The notes beneath the pieces were generated by a model that saw only the letters and a program-made list of their open reading frames with translations, made no database searches and was not told the origin of the DNA. From the NCBI RefSeq assembly GCF_001592735.1, contig NZ_LUKE01000001.1:2096058-2160057 (forward strand): 64,000 nucleotides of DNA, written 5' to 3'. Position 1 is the first letter of the stretch. Each line of letters opens with the position of its first letter. This document shows, in pieces, positions 11,318-20,274 of this stretch. A program made the translations under genes and the position numbers. The stretch is from Bdellovibrio bacteriovorus. Its GTDB lineage: Bacteria > Bdellovibrionota > Bdellovibrionia > Bdellovibrionales > Bdellovibrionaceae.

Positions 11318-12183
11318 TCTTTTAAGCGTTTTCGTAAAGACTTTAAATGTTTAATTTCTGCAGATTTGAGTTTAGGGAAATCTAAATTCAGCTCTGCCAT
11401 TTTTTCGGTGATAATTTTTGAAGCGATTAAGCGCGCCGTGGGTTTATCGTCCGCGGGGATGATATACCAAGGCGCTGCTTTGTGACTGGTCTTAGACAGG
11501 CAGAACTCATAGGCCTTTTGATATTTATCCCATAATCCGCGCGCGGTAATATCGGCTTCTTCGACTTTCCAGTTTTTGCTAGCGTCATCAAAACGAGCCA
11601 AAAGACGATTTTTTTGTTCTTTTTTTGAAAGATGCAAAAAGATTTTAATAACTAAAATGCCTTGATTCGCCAGGTAGCGTTCATGACTGACGATATCTTC
11701 ACAGCGATCTTTTAAAAGGTTTTTAGATGTTCGTATTTTTTCCGGCAGACGGCTTGAATCTAAGATTTCGGGCATGACGTAAGGGACGATGACATCCTCA
11801 TAATAAGAGCGATTGAAAACTTTAATTTCTCCGCGCACGGCCATGGGGGTATGGGTCCGCCATAAAAAATCGTGCTTTAATTCTTCGCCGGAGGGTTTTT
11901 TAAAGCTGGTGACCGAACATCCTTGAGGATCGACGTCTTTAAGAACATGCTTGATAAGACCATCTTTTCCTGCGGTGTCCATTCCCTGCAATACGATTAA
12001 AACGGCCCATGTCGATTGAGCATAAAGGCGTTGCTGATGTTCCGCGATATCTTTTTGAATCTCTTTTAAAAGTTCGTCGCCGTCGGCGTCCGTTTTATAT
12101 AACGGCTTGACCCCTGTTTTGGTTTTTTTTAAAGAAACCTCTCGGCCAGGTTTTACAATAAATTCCGATGCCTTCAATTTCAT
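11314..12183 (-). CDS. Polyphosphate kinase 2 family protein
   Basis: 289 residues. The P-loop is LQGMDTAGKDG (about residue 63). The lid and Walker B region include FNRSYYEDVIVPYV, and the C-terminal part WYIIPADDKPTAR is typical of PPK2. These enzymes transfer phosphate between polyphosphate and nucleotides in the cytoplasm, often favouring nucleotide formation. The class (I, II or III) cannot be fixed from the sequence by eye. The start overlaps the stop of the upstream HutD-like gene (ATGA), so the two form a minus-strand operon. The gene converges on kdsD. Confidence 0.88.
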   Translation of the reverse strand: MKLKASEFIVKPGREVSLKKTKTGVKPLYKTDADGDELLKEIQKDIAEHQQRLYAQSTWAVLIVLQGMDTAGKDGLIKHVLKDVDPQGCSVTSFKKPSGEELKHDFLWRTHTPMAVRGEIKVFNRSYYEDVIVPYVMPEILDSSRLPEKIRTSKNLLKDRCEDIVSHERYLANQGILVIKIFLHLSKKEQKNRLLARFDDASKNWKVEEADITARGLWDKYQKAYEFCLSKTSHKAAPWYIIPADDKPTARLIASKIITEKMAELNLDFPKLKSAEIKHLKSLRKRLKD

Positions 12184-12746
12184 TCTAAATTCCTTCTGTT
12201 AACGGAAATGATCAGCAACTTCGAAGCCGAACGAGCGCGAATACGAATATCGCGAGAACCCGTTACTTTAAAAGTATCGCCGGTTTCTACACTTTGATCA
12301 TCAATAGTTAAAGAGCCCTTGCAGCAAAACAGATAAAACCACCCCTCACCGAATTGCAAGGTGTCGGTCACATCGGCGGCAAATGTTTCTAAATCCATAT
12401 AAGCGACGTATTTTTCGCGATTATAAATGATTCCTAAATCGACAACTTCCCCGGCAGAGGTGCTGAAAATTTCTTTCTCACCCGCGAATGAAAAAGGCTG
12501 CAAGGGTTCATAGCGTACATTATTGATTACCAAGCCATCGCCTTGCCAAACGGCCAAGATGCGATCAAAACCCGGAAACTTTGAAAATGCGGAAGGTGCG
12601 CGAACCAAAGCCGAGCTAACGCGAAAATCGAAATCGTTTTTCGAGAAATCTGAATTTGGGGGATAGATTTCAATTTCGTTGGTCACGCCTTCGCCATTTT
12701 TCCATGGCATTGATTTATAATCTGAAGATTTAATAAGTTTATTCAT
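12180..12746 (-). CDS. HutD/Ves family protein
   Basis: 188 residues. The N-terminus (YKSMPWKNGEGVTNEIEIYP) is the family hallmark, and the rest predicts a bicupin-like beta structure. HutD is linked to histidine utilisation in some bacteria, and Ves to cold response in E. coli; its biochemical role is not established. No hut genes are visible here. It is upstream of, and overlaps, the PPK2 gene, suggesting co-expression but not a known pathway. The start ATG 12746 has no strong ribosome binding site. Confidence 0.8.
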   Translation of the reverse strand: MNKLIKSSDYKSMPWKNGEGVTNEIEIYPPNSDFSKNDFDFRVSSALVRAPSAFSKFPGFDRILAVWQGDGLVINNVRYEPLQPFSFAGEKEIFSTSAGEVVDLGIIYNREKYVAYMDLETFAADVTDTLQFGEGWFYLFCCKGSLTIDDQSVETGDTFKVTGSRDIRIRARSASKLLIISVNRRNLE

Positions 12747-12783
12747 GATGACATCATTCTGACGTCACCATGAAGTCTTGTCA

Positions 12784-13548
12784 CTAGTGAGAGTGAGATT
12801 TATCGCCGTCGTCGTGAATTTTTAATTCGACGGTCATTTGGATGGTGCCGACGTCTGTTTTAGGATCGTAGGCTTTAAATGGATCATCTTTAAGATCCTT
12901 AGCTGCTTTTTGCTTAATCCATAATACATAGTCTTCATCTAGATCCCATTGCACGAAATCGGCTTTGCGATCTGTGGGTTCACCTAAAGCGAAATTGCGA
13001 ATCGCCGTTTGGACCGCATCGGCCATCGAAGTGGGGCCGGGTTGAAATTCAAAAGACATGTGTTGCACGAAAGGTTTGTTATTTTCATCCGTAAAATATT
13101 GCGCATGAAAATAACGAGTCCCGGGAAGGGGGCTTTGGGTGCGGATGATAAACATATCCCCGCTGGCCGGATTGCTGTCCCGAGTGACGACGGGATTTTG
13201 TCCTGACTTTTTTAAATCTGAAACGATACGTTCAAAGTTTTTATTTCCGCGAGCGGCATCTAACAAAAAATAACTCATTTTGCTTAATGAAGCTTTGGCA
13301 TTTCCATTGCTTTTTGAATCGCTGACCGTGTTTGTTGCGGCCTGCTTTGATGGGGGACCTTGTTGAGTTTGGCCTTGGGGTTGAGCTTGAGCCGAGGTTT
13401 CACCTGCTGTTGCCGAGCCGTTGCCACTCTGGCCGGTAAGAAAGTCTGAAGTCGTCGCGGGTGTTTGTGAGCGCTTCATTTGCTCTCGACCCCAAAGGCC
13501 CAGAGCAATAACGGCAACAATAAGTAATGGTACTAGGGCTCTATTCAT
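12784..13548 (-). CDS. Membrane-anchored protein of unknown function
   Basis: 254 residues. Residues 4-20 form an N-terminal hydrophobic anchor. A low-complexity Gln/Ser/Thr/Ala-rich linker follows (about 25-85), then a compact domain (about 88-245) with mixed strands and a central NKPFVQHMSFEFQPG segment. It ends in a His-rich tail (HDDGDKSHSH). The topology suggests a short anchor with the domain in the periplasm. It lies 14 bases downstream of the M23-like gene on the same strand, so both may be made together and act in the envelope. I do not recognise the domain. Confidence 0.6.
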   Translation of the reverse strand: MNRALVPLLIVAVIALGLWGREQMKRSQTPATTSDFLTGQSGNGSATAGETSAQAQPQGQTQQGPPSKQAATNTVSDSKSNGNAKASLSKMSYFLLDAARGNKNFERIVSDLKKSGQNPVVTRDSNPASGDMFIIRTQSPLPGTRYFHAQYFTDENNKPFVQHMSFEFQPGPTSMADAVQTAIRNFALGEPTDRKADFVQWDLDEDYVLWIKQKAAKDLKDDPFKAYDPKTDVGTIQMTVELKIHDDGDKSHSH

Positions 13549-13562
13549 AACGACTCTTTAGC

Positions 13563-15383
13563 TTAATAAGAAGTTCCGAATTGGTTTTTTTCCCACTTCA
13601 ATAAATATTTGGTTGGGTCCATCAAATCACTTCTGCGACCAAATTTATTTCCTCGGGCAGAAAGGCCGCCTTTCTTGGTACCGCTATACAATTCAAAATG
13701 AAGCATCGCCGGGCAGCAGTTCGAACTCACTGTTCCAATATAGCCCATCACTTGACCACGAGTGACTTTCGCACCGGTTGAGACACCTTTAGCGGCTTTT
13801 CCGGTCAACTCGCCATAACGAGCTACAAAACCACCCGGATATTGAACATCCAAAGCGTAAGTGTTTTGATAGAAGTAATAAAGTCCACGAGACACTTTAC
13901 CGTCGGCAATCGACACGGCGGCTTCACCATGATAGCGGTATAAGTCACACGCGGCGTGCAGACGTTTCCCTTTACTGCGACCCGCTTTAAAGCGGCGCAT
14001 GCCAGACAAGTAAGATTGAGTCGGTCTTTTTATTGTCGGAAAACCGCAACAAGCCGCATCGTTAATATTTTTGATTGGACCTTTAGGAATGGGTGTCATG
14101 CGCGTGGCGGACGAGTCTTCGTCAGCCTTTTTAGCAACAGAACATTGGCCCTCAAGTTTTACGTAATCTTGAGCCAGCCATCCAATGTTTTCCCCTTCTT
14201 TTTCCGGGAATTGGATTTTAACAAAAGTGTATTCCTTGCCATTAATAACTTTCTTTTTCGTATCAGCTGCGCCCCAGCTTTGAAATGGCAAAACAGTTTC
14301 GTTTTTCTCGGCCTTGAAAAGAACTTTCTCAAGGCTTTCATCGCGCACATTCAAAGTGTCTTCATTAATACAAACAACATGCTCTTGCTTGCTGTTGATC
14401 AATTTCAAATCTTCATCTTCGGTTTCTTCATCGTCAGCGGCATCGTCTTTTTGAACGGGGGCCGTGTCGACAGCGGCTTGCGCACTTTGTTTATTTTCAG
14501 TGGTCACCGCAGGAGGGGTCTGAGTTTTTGAACCTTCCGCGAAAGGCTTATTCACAAGCTTTTCTTGGGCTTCTTTTTGCGCTTTGATTTCATCGGCGGC
14601 GGCTTTTGTAACTTCTAACGGAGACGCGGCCACGGATCCAGAGCTGCCCACGCCACTTTCTAAAGATTGACGGCTGCCCGTAGGAGCTTGGTCCATGCGA
14701 GAATCTAAAACAACATCCGCCTCTGATGGGAGGTGAGTTAAGATAGAGCGGAAAATTCCGGTATGATCGGCATTGACCCCCACGCGTGCGACGGGGTTGC
14801 TTGAGTTTGCGGTGAAGACTTCAAAGATCATGAAGTTTCTAGCTTTTCCATCAATCGTGCAGGTAAAGGATTGTACTTGGTCTTTTTCGGTCGCTAATTG
14901 CCAGAACGTACCTACGGTTGGAATTTTTATCCCGGGGATTTCTTTGACGCTGACGCCAGATTTGATTTCAATGACATAGTCTTCCAGATTTTTAAGCGAA
15001 GATTCTGCGATATATCCATTGTCCATGCGATCGGCAAACCACTTATTAGTCTGCGCTTTGGGAGTTTGAGAGACGCCGATGACGTCGACGTATTTATATC
15101 CTGGGCGAGTTTTCGCCTCTGTTGAAATGCGAACTAGAGATCTATTTAATAGAAAAGATTTGCGAGAACCCTTAGGTGTTTGCAACTCGGTTTTTTCTAA
15201 AGACGAAACATTCTTTCCTTGAGAAATATAGAAAGGAATTTCTTTAAGCGATGTGATCTGACATTTTGAAGCGGAAACAAAACCTGCATTATTATGCCAG
15301 TAAAGATCCACCGGTGCCGCGTGAGCAAATGAGGATAGGCACACTAGACTAAGCATTGAAAACAGGCCAGATTTATAATTCAT
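13563..15383 (-). CDS. M23/LytM-like envelope protein with SH3-like domain, catalytic residues partly replaced
   Basis: 606 residues from ATG 15383 (GAGGG site just upstream), with a signal peptide ending near AHA (residue 22). The order is an N-terminal unknown region (to about 240), a linker rich in Ala/Gln/Glu, an SH3-like segment (about 335-415; CINEDTLNVRDESLEKV) and a C-terminal LytM/M23 domain (about 455-595). Zinc ligands look intact: His476 and Asp480 (HAACD) and His562. The two other catalytic histidines of LytM are replaced: YGEL at Glu525 instead of YGHL, and MLH at Met560 instead of HLH. It is probably a peptidoglycan-binding or amidase-regulating protein rather than a normal endopeptidase (inference). 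Confidence 0.75.
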   Translation of the reverse strand: MNYKSGLFSMLSLVCLSSFAHAAPVDLYWHNNAGFVSASKCQITSLKEIPFYISQGKNVSSLEKTELQTPKGSRKSFLLNRSLVRISTEAKTRPGYKYVDVIGVSQTPKAQTNKWFADRMDNGYIAESSLKNLEDYVIEIKSGVSVKEIPGIKIPTVGTFWQLATEKDQVQSFTCTIDGKARNFMIFEVFTANSSNPVARVGVNADHTGIFRSILTHLPSEADVVLDSRMDQAPTGSRQSLESGVGSSGSVAASPLEVTKAAADEIKAQKEAQEKLVNKPFAEGSKTQTPPAVTTENKQSAQAAVDTAPVQKDDAADDEETEDEDLKLINSKQEHVVCINEDTLNVRDESLEKVLFKAEKNETVLPFQSWGAADTKKKVINGKEYTFVKIQFPEKEGENIGWLAQDYVKLEGQCSVAKKADEDSSATRMTPIPKGPIKNINDAACCGFPTIKRPTQSYLSGMRRFKAGRSKGKRLHAACDLYRYHGEAAVSIADGKVSRGLYYFYQNTYALDVQYPGGFVARYGELTGKAAKGVSTGAKVTRGQVMGYIGTVSSNCCPAMLHFELYSGTKKGGLSARGNKFGRRSDLMDPTKYLLKWEKNQFGTSY

Positions 15384-15530
15384 AGACAAACCCTCGCTTT
15401 GACGAATACGGGGTTTATTCCAAATCTCATGCCGTCTCAAATTGGAATAAATTCAGTGTGGAGGCCTTATAATGTCCATAAACTCTACACTCGTGCGCAA
15501 GTCGTCGCATTAAGCCCAGAAAGGTCCAGA

Positions 15531-15576
15531 ATATTACCCGGGTGATATTGACTTTGGATAATACCCGGGTAATATT
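15531..15576 (+). promoter_or_regulatory. MFS promoter with two palindromic operators
   Basis: A promoter reads TTGACT (15548-15553), 17-bp spacer, AATATT (15571-15576). Two near-identical 18-bp palindromes around TACCCGGGTA lie here: one centred at 15539/15540 overlapping the start of the -35, the other centred at 15566/15567 filling the spacer. Centres are 27 bp apart. The placement is classic for a repressor that blocks RNA polymerase. The repressor is not encoded next door; MarR, TetR or HxlR type cannot be told from the site. Confidence 0.65.
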
Positions 15577-15599
15577 ACCTTTAAGCAAAGGAAACACCT

Positions 15600-16835
15600 A
15601 TGGAAGCAACGATCCCTTCACCCAGCACCGGATTTACCGGATACCAAAAATTCATTATCGCGATCTTAGCCTTTTTGCAGTTTACGATTATTTTGGACTT
15701 TATGATCTTGTCTCCCTTAGGAGCTATCTTAATGCCCGCACTTAAAGTCACGACGATGCAGTTCGGGGCCGTGGTCTCTGGCTATGCAATCAGCGCCGGT
15801 CTTTCAGGATTTTTGACGGCGGGATTTGCCGACAGGTTTGATCGTAAGAAACTGCTTTTGTTTTTCTATGGTGGTTTTATCTTGGGAACATTCTTATGCG
15901 GTATTGCGCCCAATTATGAATTCTTATTAGGAGCGCGAATCGTGACCGGTCTTTTTGGCGGCGTGATTGGGTCTATCGTATTTGCGATCTTGACGGATTT
16001 ATTTCCGATGCACCAACGCGGACGGGTCATGGGTTTTTTGCAAACGGCTTTTGCTGCTAGTCAGGTCTTAGGATTGCCGGCCGGTTTATATCTATCTAAT
16101 CATTGGGGATGGCATATGCCGTTTATGATGATCGTGGTGATTAGTTTAATTGCGGGGGTGTTCATTGTTTTATACATGAAACCCATTAACGCACATCTAG
16201 CGTTGCAAACCGATAAAAAAGCTTATCAACATTTACTTCATACCATCCAAGTGCCGAAGTATTTGCTAGCCTTTGCGGCGACGGCATTATTGTCTATCGG
16301 TGGATTTATGATCATGCCTTTTTCAAGTGCGTTTACAGTGAATAATTTAGGCATTCATCAAGACCAGTTGCCGATCATTTATTTGATTACCGGTATTGCT
16401 TCTATCCTGATCGGACCGTTGGTCGGAAAAGCCAGTGATAGCTTGGGAAAATTCAACGTCTTTATCTTTGGATCCTTAGTGAGCATGGTGATGGTCATGG
16501 TATACACCCATTTGGGTGTCACTCCGCTGGTCGTGGTGATCTTGGTAAATACGGTGATGTTCGTGGGCATTTTCTCGCGCATGATTCCTTCGCAAGCTTT
16601 GATGTCCGCAATTCCAACACCGGCTAATCGCGGGGCCTTTATGTCCATCAGTTCGTCATTACAGTCTTTAGCGGGGGGCTTGGGATCTATCATCGCGGGC
16701 CTGATTGTGGTGCAAGAGGCTGATGGTATGATTCGACACTTTGAAACCATCGGTTATGTGATGGTGGGACTGTCCCTTTTCACTCTGGTGATGATGTATA
16801 TGATTAACCGCATGGTGCAAAATGAAAATAGATAG
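15600..16835 (+). CDS. Major facilitator superfamily transporter (DHA1-type efflux pump)
   Basis: 411 residues with about 12 predicted transmembrane helices. The loop between helices 2 and 3 (GFADRFDRKKLL) matches the MFS motif A region, and later GKASDSLGKF repeats it in the second half. It resembles drug or sugar efflux permeases of the inner membrane, driven by the proton gradient. Substrate unknown. The start ATG 15600 follows AAAGGAAA. Two palindromic operators in the promoter suggest inducible repression. It overlaps the downstream DUF2239 gene by 14 bases. Confidence 0.85.
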   Translation: MEATIPSPSTGFTGYQKFIIAILAFLQFTIILDFMILSPLGAILMPALKVTTMQFGAVVSGYAISAGLSGFLTAGFADRFDRKKLLLFFYGGFILGTFLCGIAPNYEFLLGARIVTGLFGGVIGSIVFAILTDLFPMHQRGRVMGFLQTAFAASQVLGLPAGLYLSNHWGWHMPFMMIVVISLIAGVFIVLYMKPINAHLALQTDKKAYQHLLHTIQVPKYLLAFAATALLSIGGFMIMPFSSAFTVNNLGIHQDQLPIIYLITGIASILIGPLVGKASDSLGKFNVFIFGSLVSMVMVMVYTHLGVTPLVVVILVNTVMFVGIFSRMIPSQALMSAIPTPANRGAFMSISSSLQSLAGGLGSIIAGLIVVQEADGMIRHFETIGYVMVGLSLFTLVMMYMINRMVQNENR

Positions 16836-17400
16836 AACATATTCGGCCTTTGCCGAGTCAAAAAAAATAGCCACGGGGGATGTCCTGGAAGTGGCGAGCA
16901 GGGTCAAAAAGTTTTTGACCAAAGAGGCTAAAGCACAAGTTCTGATTTTTGATGATTCAACCAGCAATCAAATAGAAATCGACTTTCGTGGAACCCCCGA
17001 AAATGTCACTCGTCGTTTAGAGGCGTTGCTAGAAAATACGCAAGAGGGTGAAAAAAAGTCGGGCCCCGGCCGCCCAAAATTAGGTGTCGTCGCAAAAGAA
17101 GTAACCTTGTTGCCGGATCATTGGGAATGGCTGGCTCGTCAACCTGGTGGGGCTTCGGTCACTTTGCGTAAGCTCGTGGAAGAAGCTAAGAAAAAGAATT
17201 TAGCTAAAGACCAAATCAGAATGTCGCAAGAGGCGACCTATAAGTTTATGACCGTGATGGCCGGTGACCTGCCTGATTACGAAGAGGCTTTAAGGGCTTT
17301 ATATGCAGGTGATGCCAAGAAATTTGAGAAACTGATCACCGCGTGGCCAAAGGATATTCAAGACCACACGATGATGTTGGCAAAGGCTTCTTGGAAGTAA
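16822..17400 (+). CDS. DUF2239 family protein
   Basis: 192 residues. It begins MKIDRTYSAFAESKKIATGD and carries the GPGRPKLGVVAKEVTL segment and a following DHWEWLARQPGGASVTLRKLV motif, characteristic of the DUF2239 family. The family has no established function. The GRPKLG stretch and predicted helices are compatible with nucleic acid binding (inference). It overlaps the MFS gene by 14 bases and shares its operator-controlled promoter. A strong hairpin terminator follows. Confidence 0.8.
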   Translation: MKIDRTYSAFAESKKIATGDVLEVASRVKKFLTKEAKAQVLIFDDSTSNQIEIDFRGTPENVTRRLEALLENTQEGEKKSGPGRPKLGVVAKEVTLLPDHWEWLARQPGGASVTLRKLVEEAKKKNLAKDQIRMSQEATYKFMTVMAGDLPDYEEALRALYAGDAKKFEKLITAWPKDIQDHTMMLAKASWK

Positions 17401-17407
17401 TTTCTTA

Positions 17408-17434
17408 GGCGTAGGGAACCCCTACGCCATTTTT
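17408..17434 (+). terminator. Intrinsic terminator after the MFS-DUF2239 operon
   Basis: Perfect 9-bp stem GGCGTAGGG (17408-17416)/CCCTACGCC (17420-17428) with a 3-nt loop, followed by ATTTTTG. It overlaps the 3' end of the convergent isomerase gene. Confidence 0.85.
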
Positions 17435-18582
17435 GCTCTAAGAATGATGTATTCTTCGAGAGCATTCACGATGTGATACAGCGAACTTGATTTCGAAGAA
17501 TCACCACTGAAGGTGTCTGTCTCTGAAAGCTGGTCGTACCACATGCCCGGAGTGGGAGTCGTAAAGAACTTAAATAAAGTTTCTAAGGCATCGTCCGCGG
17601 CTTTGGCATAAGGGCCTTGTAATTCTTTAACAACTTCATTTCCTAAACGAACTGCGGCTTTGATGCGCTCACACTGAGGCCAGAAACGAGAAGAGATCTT
17701 TTTGGGTGTCCAATCACTCCAAACTTCATCAAAGGCAATTTTTCTTTGGGGAGATGTGCCGTATTTTTCCGCCAAGTTGAAAATACGATGGCGAATATCT
17801 TTTAGATCCTGACCACTTAAATCTTCATATAAAGACATAAGCCAAGACCATTCATATTGATGGCCCGGTTCAAAAATAAATCGACCATTTTCAAACTTGT
17901 GATTCCACGAAGAGTCAAAGTACTCTCCGATCACGCCCGTTTTTTGATCAATGAATTTTTCTAAGCACAATGTGATCAGTTCGCGACCTAAATCTTTCCA
18001 GCGTGGATCTGGATCAATTTGCATCCAAGCGATCGCTGATTCGAACATGTGCATATGGGGATTTGACTTATAAGATTTGTTTCCCTGGTCATCAAGTTCA
18101 GTAAAGCCGCCTCCTGGCACAGTCCTTTCACGTCTTAGATAATCTAAAAGCTGAATAGCGCGATCTTTGGTTTTGGGATCTTTGGTGATGGAATACTCTT
18201 GAGCCAAGCCAAATAAGGCGAAAGCTTGAGTGTACAAATCCGGAGTGTCGTTTTTTGGTGTGCCATTGATTTCAATCGAATAGCGAAAGGCCCCTGACGG
18301 CAGGGAGAACTTATCTACCAAATATTTTGTGCCTAAGATCACGTGTTGGTGGGCCCAGTTAGGGGGGCACGACCCAAGTCTAGCTCCGGTCAGGAATGAA
18401 TAAATTTGACGGCACTGAACCATAGCTCTGCGAGGAAGTGGCAAGGCTTCTCCAGAAAAGGAAAGGCTTTCAACAAAACCACCGTTGACCTTATCCACCC
18501 CGATATCGCCCCAAAGAGGATAGACGTTATGGCTCAGCCATTTTTTAGCATAATCGATATTCTTTTGTACTTCGTTAGTCAT
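17422..18582 (-). CDS. AGE-family sugar epimerase/isomerase
   Basis: 386 residues from ATG 18582; a GTG at 18627 is in frame but its extension looks unnatural. The protein has the (alpha/alpha)6-barrel pattern of the N-acylglucosamine 2-epimerase/mannose isomerase family: RAMVQCRQIYSFLTGARLG near residue 50, NPHMHMFESAIAW mid-protein and EPGHQYEWSWLM near residue 235, which hold the catalytic histidines. It likely interconverts hexoses such as mannose and fructose or glucose in the cytoplasm. Substrate cannot be assigned. It is monocistronic and convergent with the DUF2239 gene. Confidence 0.82.
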   Translation of the reverse strand: MTNEVQKNIDYAKKWLSHNVYPLWGDIGVDKVNGGFVESLSFSGEALPLPRRAMVQCRQIYSFLTGARLGSCPPNWAHQHVILGTKYLVDKFSLPSGAFRYSIEINGTPKNDTPDLYTQAFALFGLAQEYSITKDPKTKDRAIQLLDYLRRERTVPGGGFTELDDQGNKSYKSNPHMHMFESAIAWMQIDPDPRWKDLGRELITLCLEKFIDQKTGVIGEYFDSSWNHKFENGRFIFEPGHQYEWSWLMSLYEDLSGQDLKDIRHRIFNLAEKYGTSPQRKIAFDEVWSDWTPKKISSRFWPQCERIKAAVRLGNEVVKELQGPYAKAADDALETLFKFFTTPTPGMWYDQLSETDTFSGDSSKSSSLYHIVNALEEYIILRAKMA

Positions 18583-18692
18583 GAAACCACATTGAACTTT
18601 ACCTGAAAAGAGGTCAAGAGCTAACACCCCATGCTTGACACTCTCAAGCGGGGGCCTATCCTAAACCAAATTCACATTTGTCAGGAAATTTA

Positions 18693-19157
18693 ATGACGGC
18701 CACCATTGCAAAAATTCTGGGTTCGATTTTGCGCAGTATGTTTATCTCTATCGTTATGCTGGTCATCGCGTTGTCGGTGATTACAGGGCAATTCCCTCCG
18801 GATTTTGAAAAGCTGCAAAAAACCTACTCCAGCGTGCAAGAGCTCGCACAGCTGAGTAATGGTTTTCATGAACGCAAAAATATCGATGCGGCTACATCAA
18901 CTATGGGCTCCGCGGGGTCTATGGAAGAAGACGACATTCGCCGGCTTGAAGAAATCAATGCGAAGCGAGCAGAAATTGGCGCAAATCTTTTGCCCCATGC
19001 TTCTGACAATGGATCTGCTTCTAAAGTGACGACGGTGGCGCAAGGTAAGACCCAAGAACAGCTTGAAGGTAAAATTCGTGACTTACAGCAAGACCTCTTT
19101 CGTCTGCAAGAGCGAGTCAATAGACTTGAAAGTCAAAGCAGAGGTGAGACCCCATGA
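18693..19157 (+). CDS. Small membrane protein with C-terminal coiled coil
   Basis: 154 residues from ATG 18693 (AGGA in the leader). Residues about 8-30 are a single transmembrane helix. The middle is polar, and residues about 110-148 form a clear heptad coiled coil (KIRDLQQDLFRLQERVNRL). Not recognised. It opens the long same-strand run that includes the thioesterase, kdsC, the gliding-type cluster, lptC, lptB and rpoN, and overlaps the thioesterase start by 4 bases (ATGA). It is divergent from the isomerase gene, with about 110 bases of promoter space between. Confidence 0.6.
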   Translation: MTATIAKILGSILRSMFISIVMLVIALSVITGQFPPDFEKLQKTYSSVQELAQLSNGFHERKNIDAATSTMGSAGSMEEDDIRRLEEINAKRAEIGANLLPHASDNGSASKVTTVAQGKTQEQLEGKIRDLQQDLFRLQERVNRLESQSRGETP

Positions 19158-19687
19158 ATTTGTTCTTTCGCTTATTATGTATTCTTCTTTTTTCGCGCTT
19201 TCGTTCTGAAGTGAACGTTTTAGGTGAATGCTCGACACCTTTTACGGTGTTACCTACTGATCTTGATGTGCTCATGCACATGAACAATGGGGTTTATTTG
19301 TCGCTCCAGGATTTGGCACGCATGGACTATATGATCCGCGCCCAAGCGTTAAAAAAGATTTCGGCTCGTGATTGGTATCCCGTCGTCGCTTCAGAGATGA
19401 TTCGTTTTCGTCGCTCCTTAGGGTTGTTTAAAAAATTCGAATTAAGAACACGTCTTATAAGTTGGGATGATCGTTATCTTTATATGGAACACAAATTTGT
19501 TAGCGGCAATGAAGTCATGGCTTTAGGGATGATTCGTGCCCGATTTTTAAGTAAAAAAGGCGGGGCGGTTTCGCCACAAGAATTAATGCAAGCTTTGGAT
19601 CTTGATCTCAAGGCACCGGATTTTCCACCTCACCTCATTGAATGGTTGGCCGCAGATCAGGATCATTCCAAATTCACAGGTCTTTAG
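19154..19687 (+). CDS. Acyl-CoA thioesterase-like hot-dog protein (THEM6/4HBT type)
   Basis: 177 residues. A hydrophobic N-terminus (residues 3-14) may anchor it to the membrane. The hot-dog domain has TDLDVLMHMNNGVYLSLQDLARMD, where the Asp and HMNN region matches the THEM6/4-hydroxybenzoyl-CoA thioesterase signature. It likely hydrolyses acyl-CoA or acts in lipid metabolism. It overlaps the upstream membrane protein gene (ATGA) and lies 80 bases before kdsC, so a link to lipid A or phospholipid supply is plausible (inference). Confidence 0.78.
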   Translation: MNLFFRLLCILLFSRFRSEVNVLGECSTPFTVLPTDLDVLMHMNNGVYLSLQDLARMDYMIRAQALKKISARDWYPVVASEMIRFRRSLGLFKKFELRTRLISWDDRYLYMEHKFVSGNEVMALGMIRARFLSKKGGAVSPQELMQALDLDLKAPDFPPHLIEWLAADQDHSKFTGL

Positions 19688-19767
19688 TCTAGAGCTGTTC
19701 TTATCCCAAAGTCCTGTATCAAGGTACTACGCTTGCCGCCTAGAGTTTTATTTTTCACAATGATTCA

Positions 19768-20268
19768 GTGGGATTAGAAGTATCAAAATTGAAAAATATC
19801 AAGATGTTGGTGCTCGACGTCGACGGCGTTTTAACTGACACACGGCTATGGTTTGATGGAAAAGAATGGCGACGTTTTTTTTCCATTCGAGATGGCGTGG
19901 GCATAAAACGCCTTATAGATGGCGGTTATCAAATCGCGATTATCACTGGCAGTCGCGCTGAGGACATTCGGGCGCGGGTGAAATCTCTTGGTATTCAATT
20001 TTTTTACGAAGGTGCTTTGGACAAAGAGCCTTCTTTCTTACAGCTGCAAAAGGATTCCGGAGTAAAGCCAGATGAGATGGCTTATGTCGGTGACGACATC
20101 TTCGATATTCCTTTACTGCAGACAGTGGCCTTTGGTGCCACGGTGCCAGAAGCCGTTGATGAAGTTTTAGAAGTAGCAGAGTACGTCACACGTCGACCAG
20201 GTGGTTGCGGGGCTGTTCGTGAAGTGTGTGATTATATCTATAAATATGGGGCATTTTCCTCTAGGTAG
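19768..20268 (+). CDS. kdsC: 3-deoxy-D-manno-octulosonate 8-phosphate phosphatase
   Basis: 166 residues from GTG 19768. HAD-family motifs: motif I LDVDGVLTD with nucleophile Asp, motif II TGS in AIITGSRAEDIR, and motif IV GDDIFDIPLL. The length matches KdsC, which lacks a cap and works as a tetramer. It removes phosphate from Kdo-8-phosphate to give Kdo. In other Proteobacteria kdsC directly precedes lptC; here the first gliding-type gene begins 6 bases after its stop, and lptC is 11.5 kb downstream. Confidence 0.92.
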   Translation: MGLEVSKLKNIKMLVLDVDGVLTDTRLWFDGKEWRRFFSIRDGVGIKRLIDGGYQIAIITGSRAEDIRARVKSLGIQFFYEGALDKEPSFLQLQKDSGVKPDEMAYVGDDIFDIPLLQTVAFGATVPEAVDEVLEVAEYVTRRPGGCGAVREVCDYIYKYGAFSSR

Positions 20269-20274
20269 GTTTGC

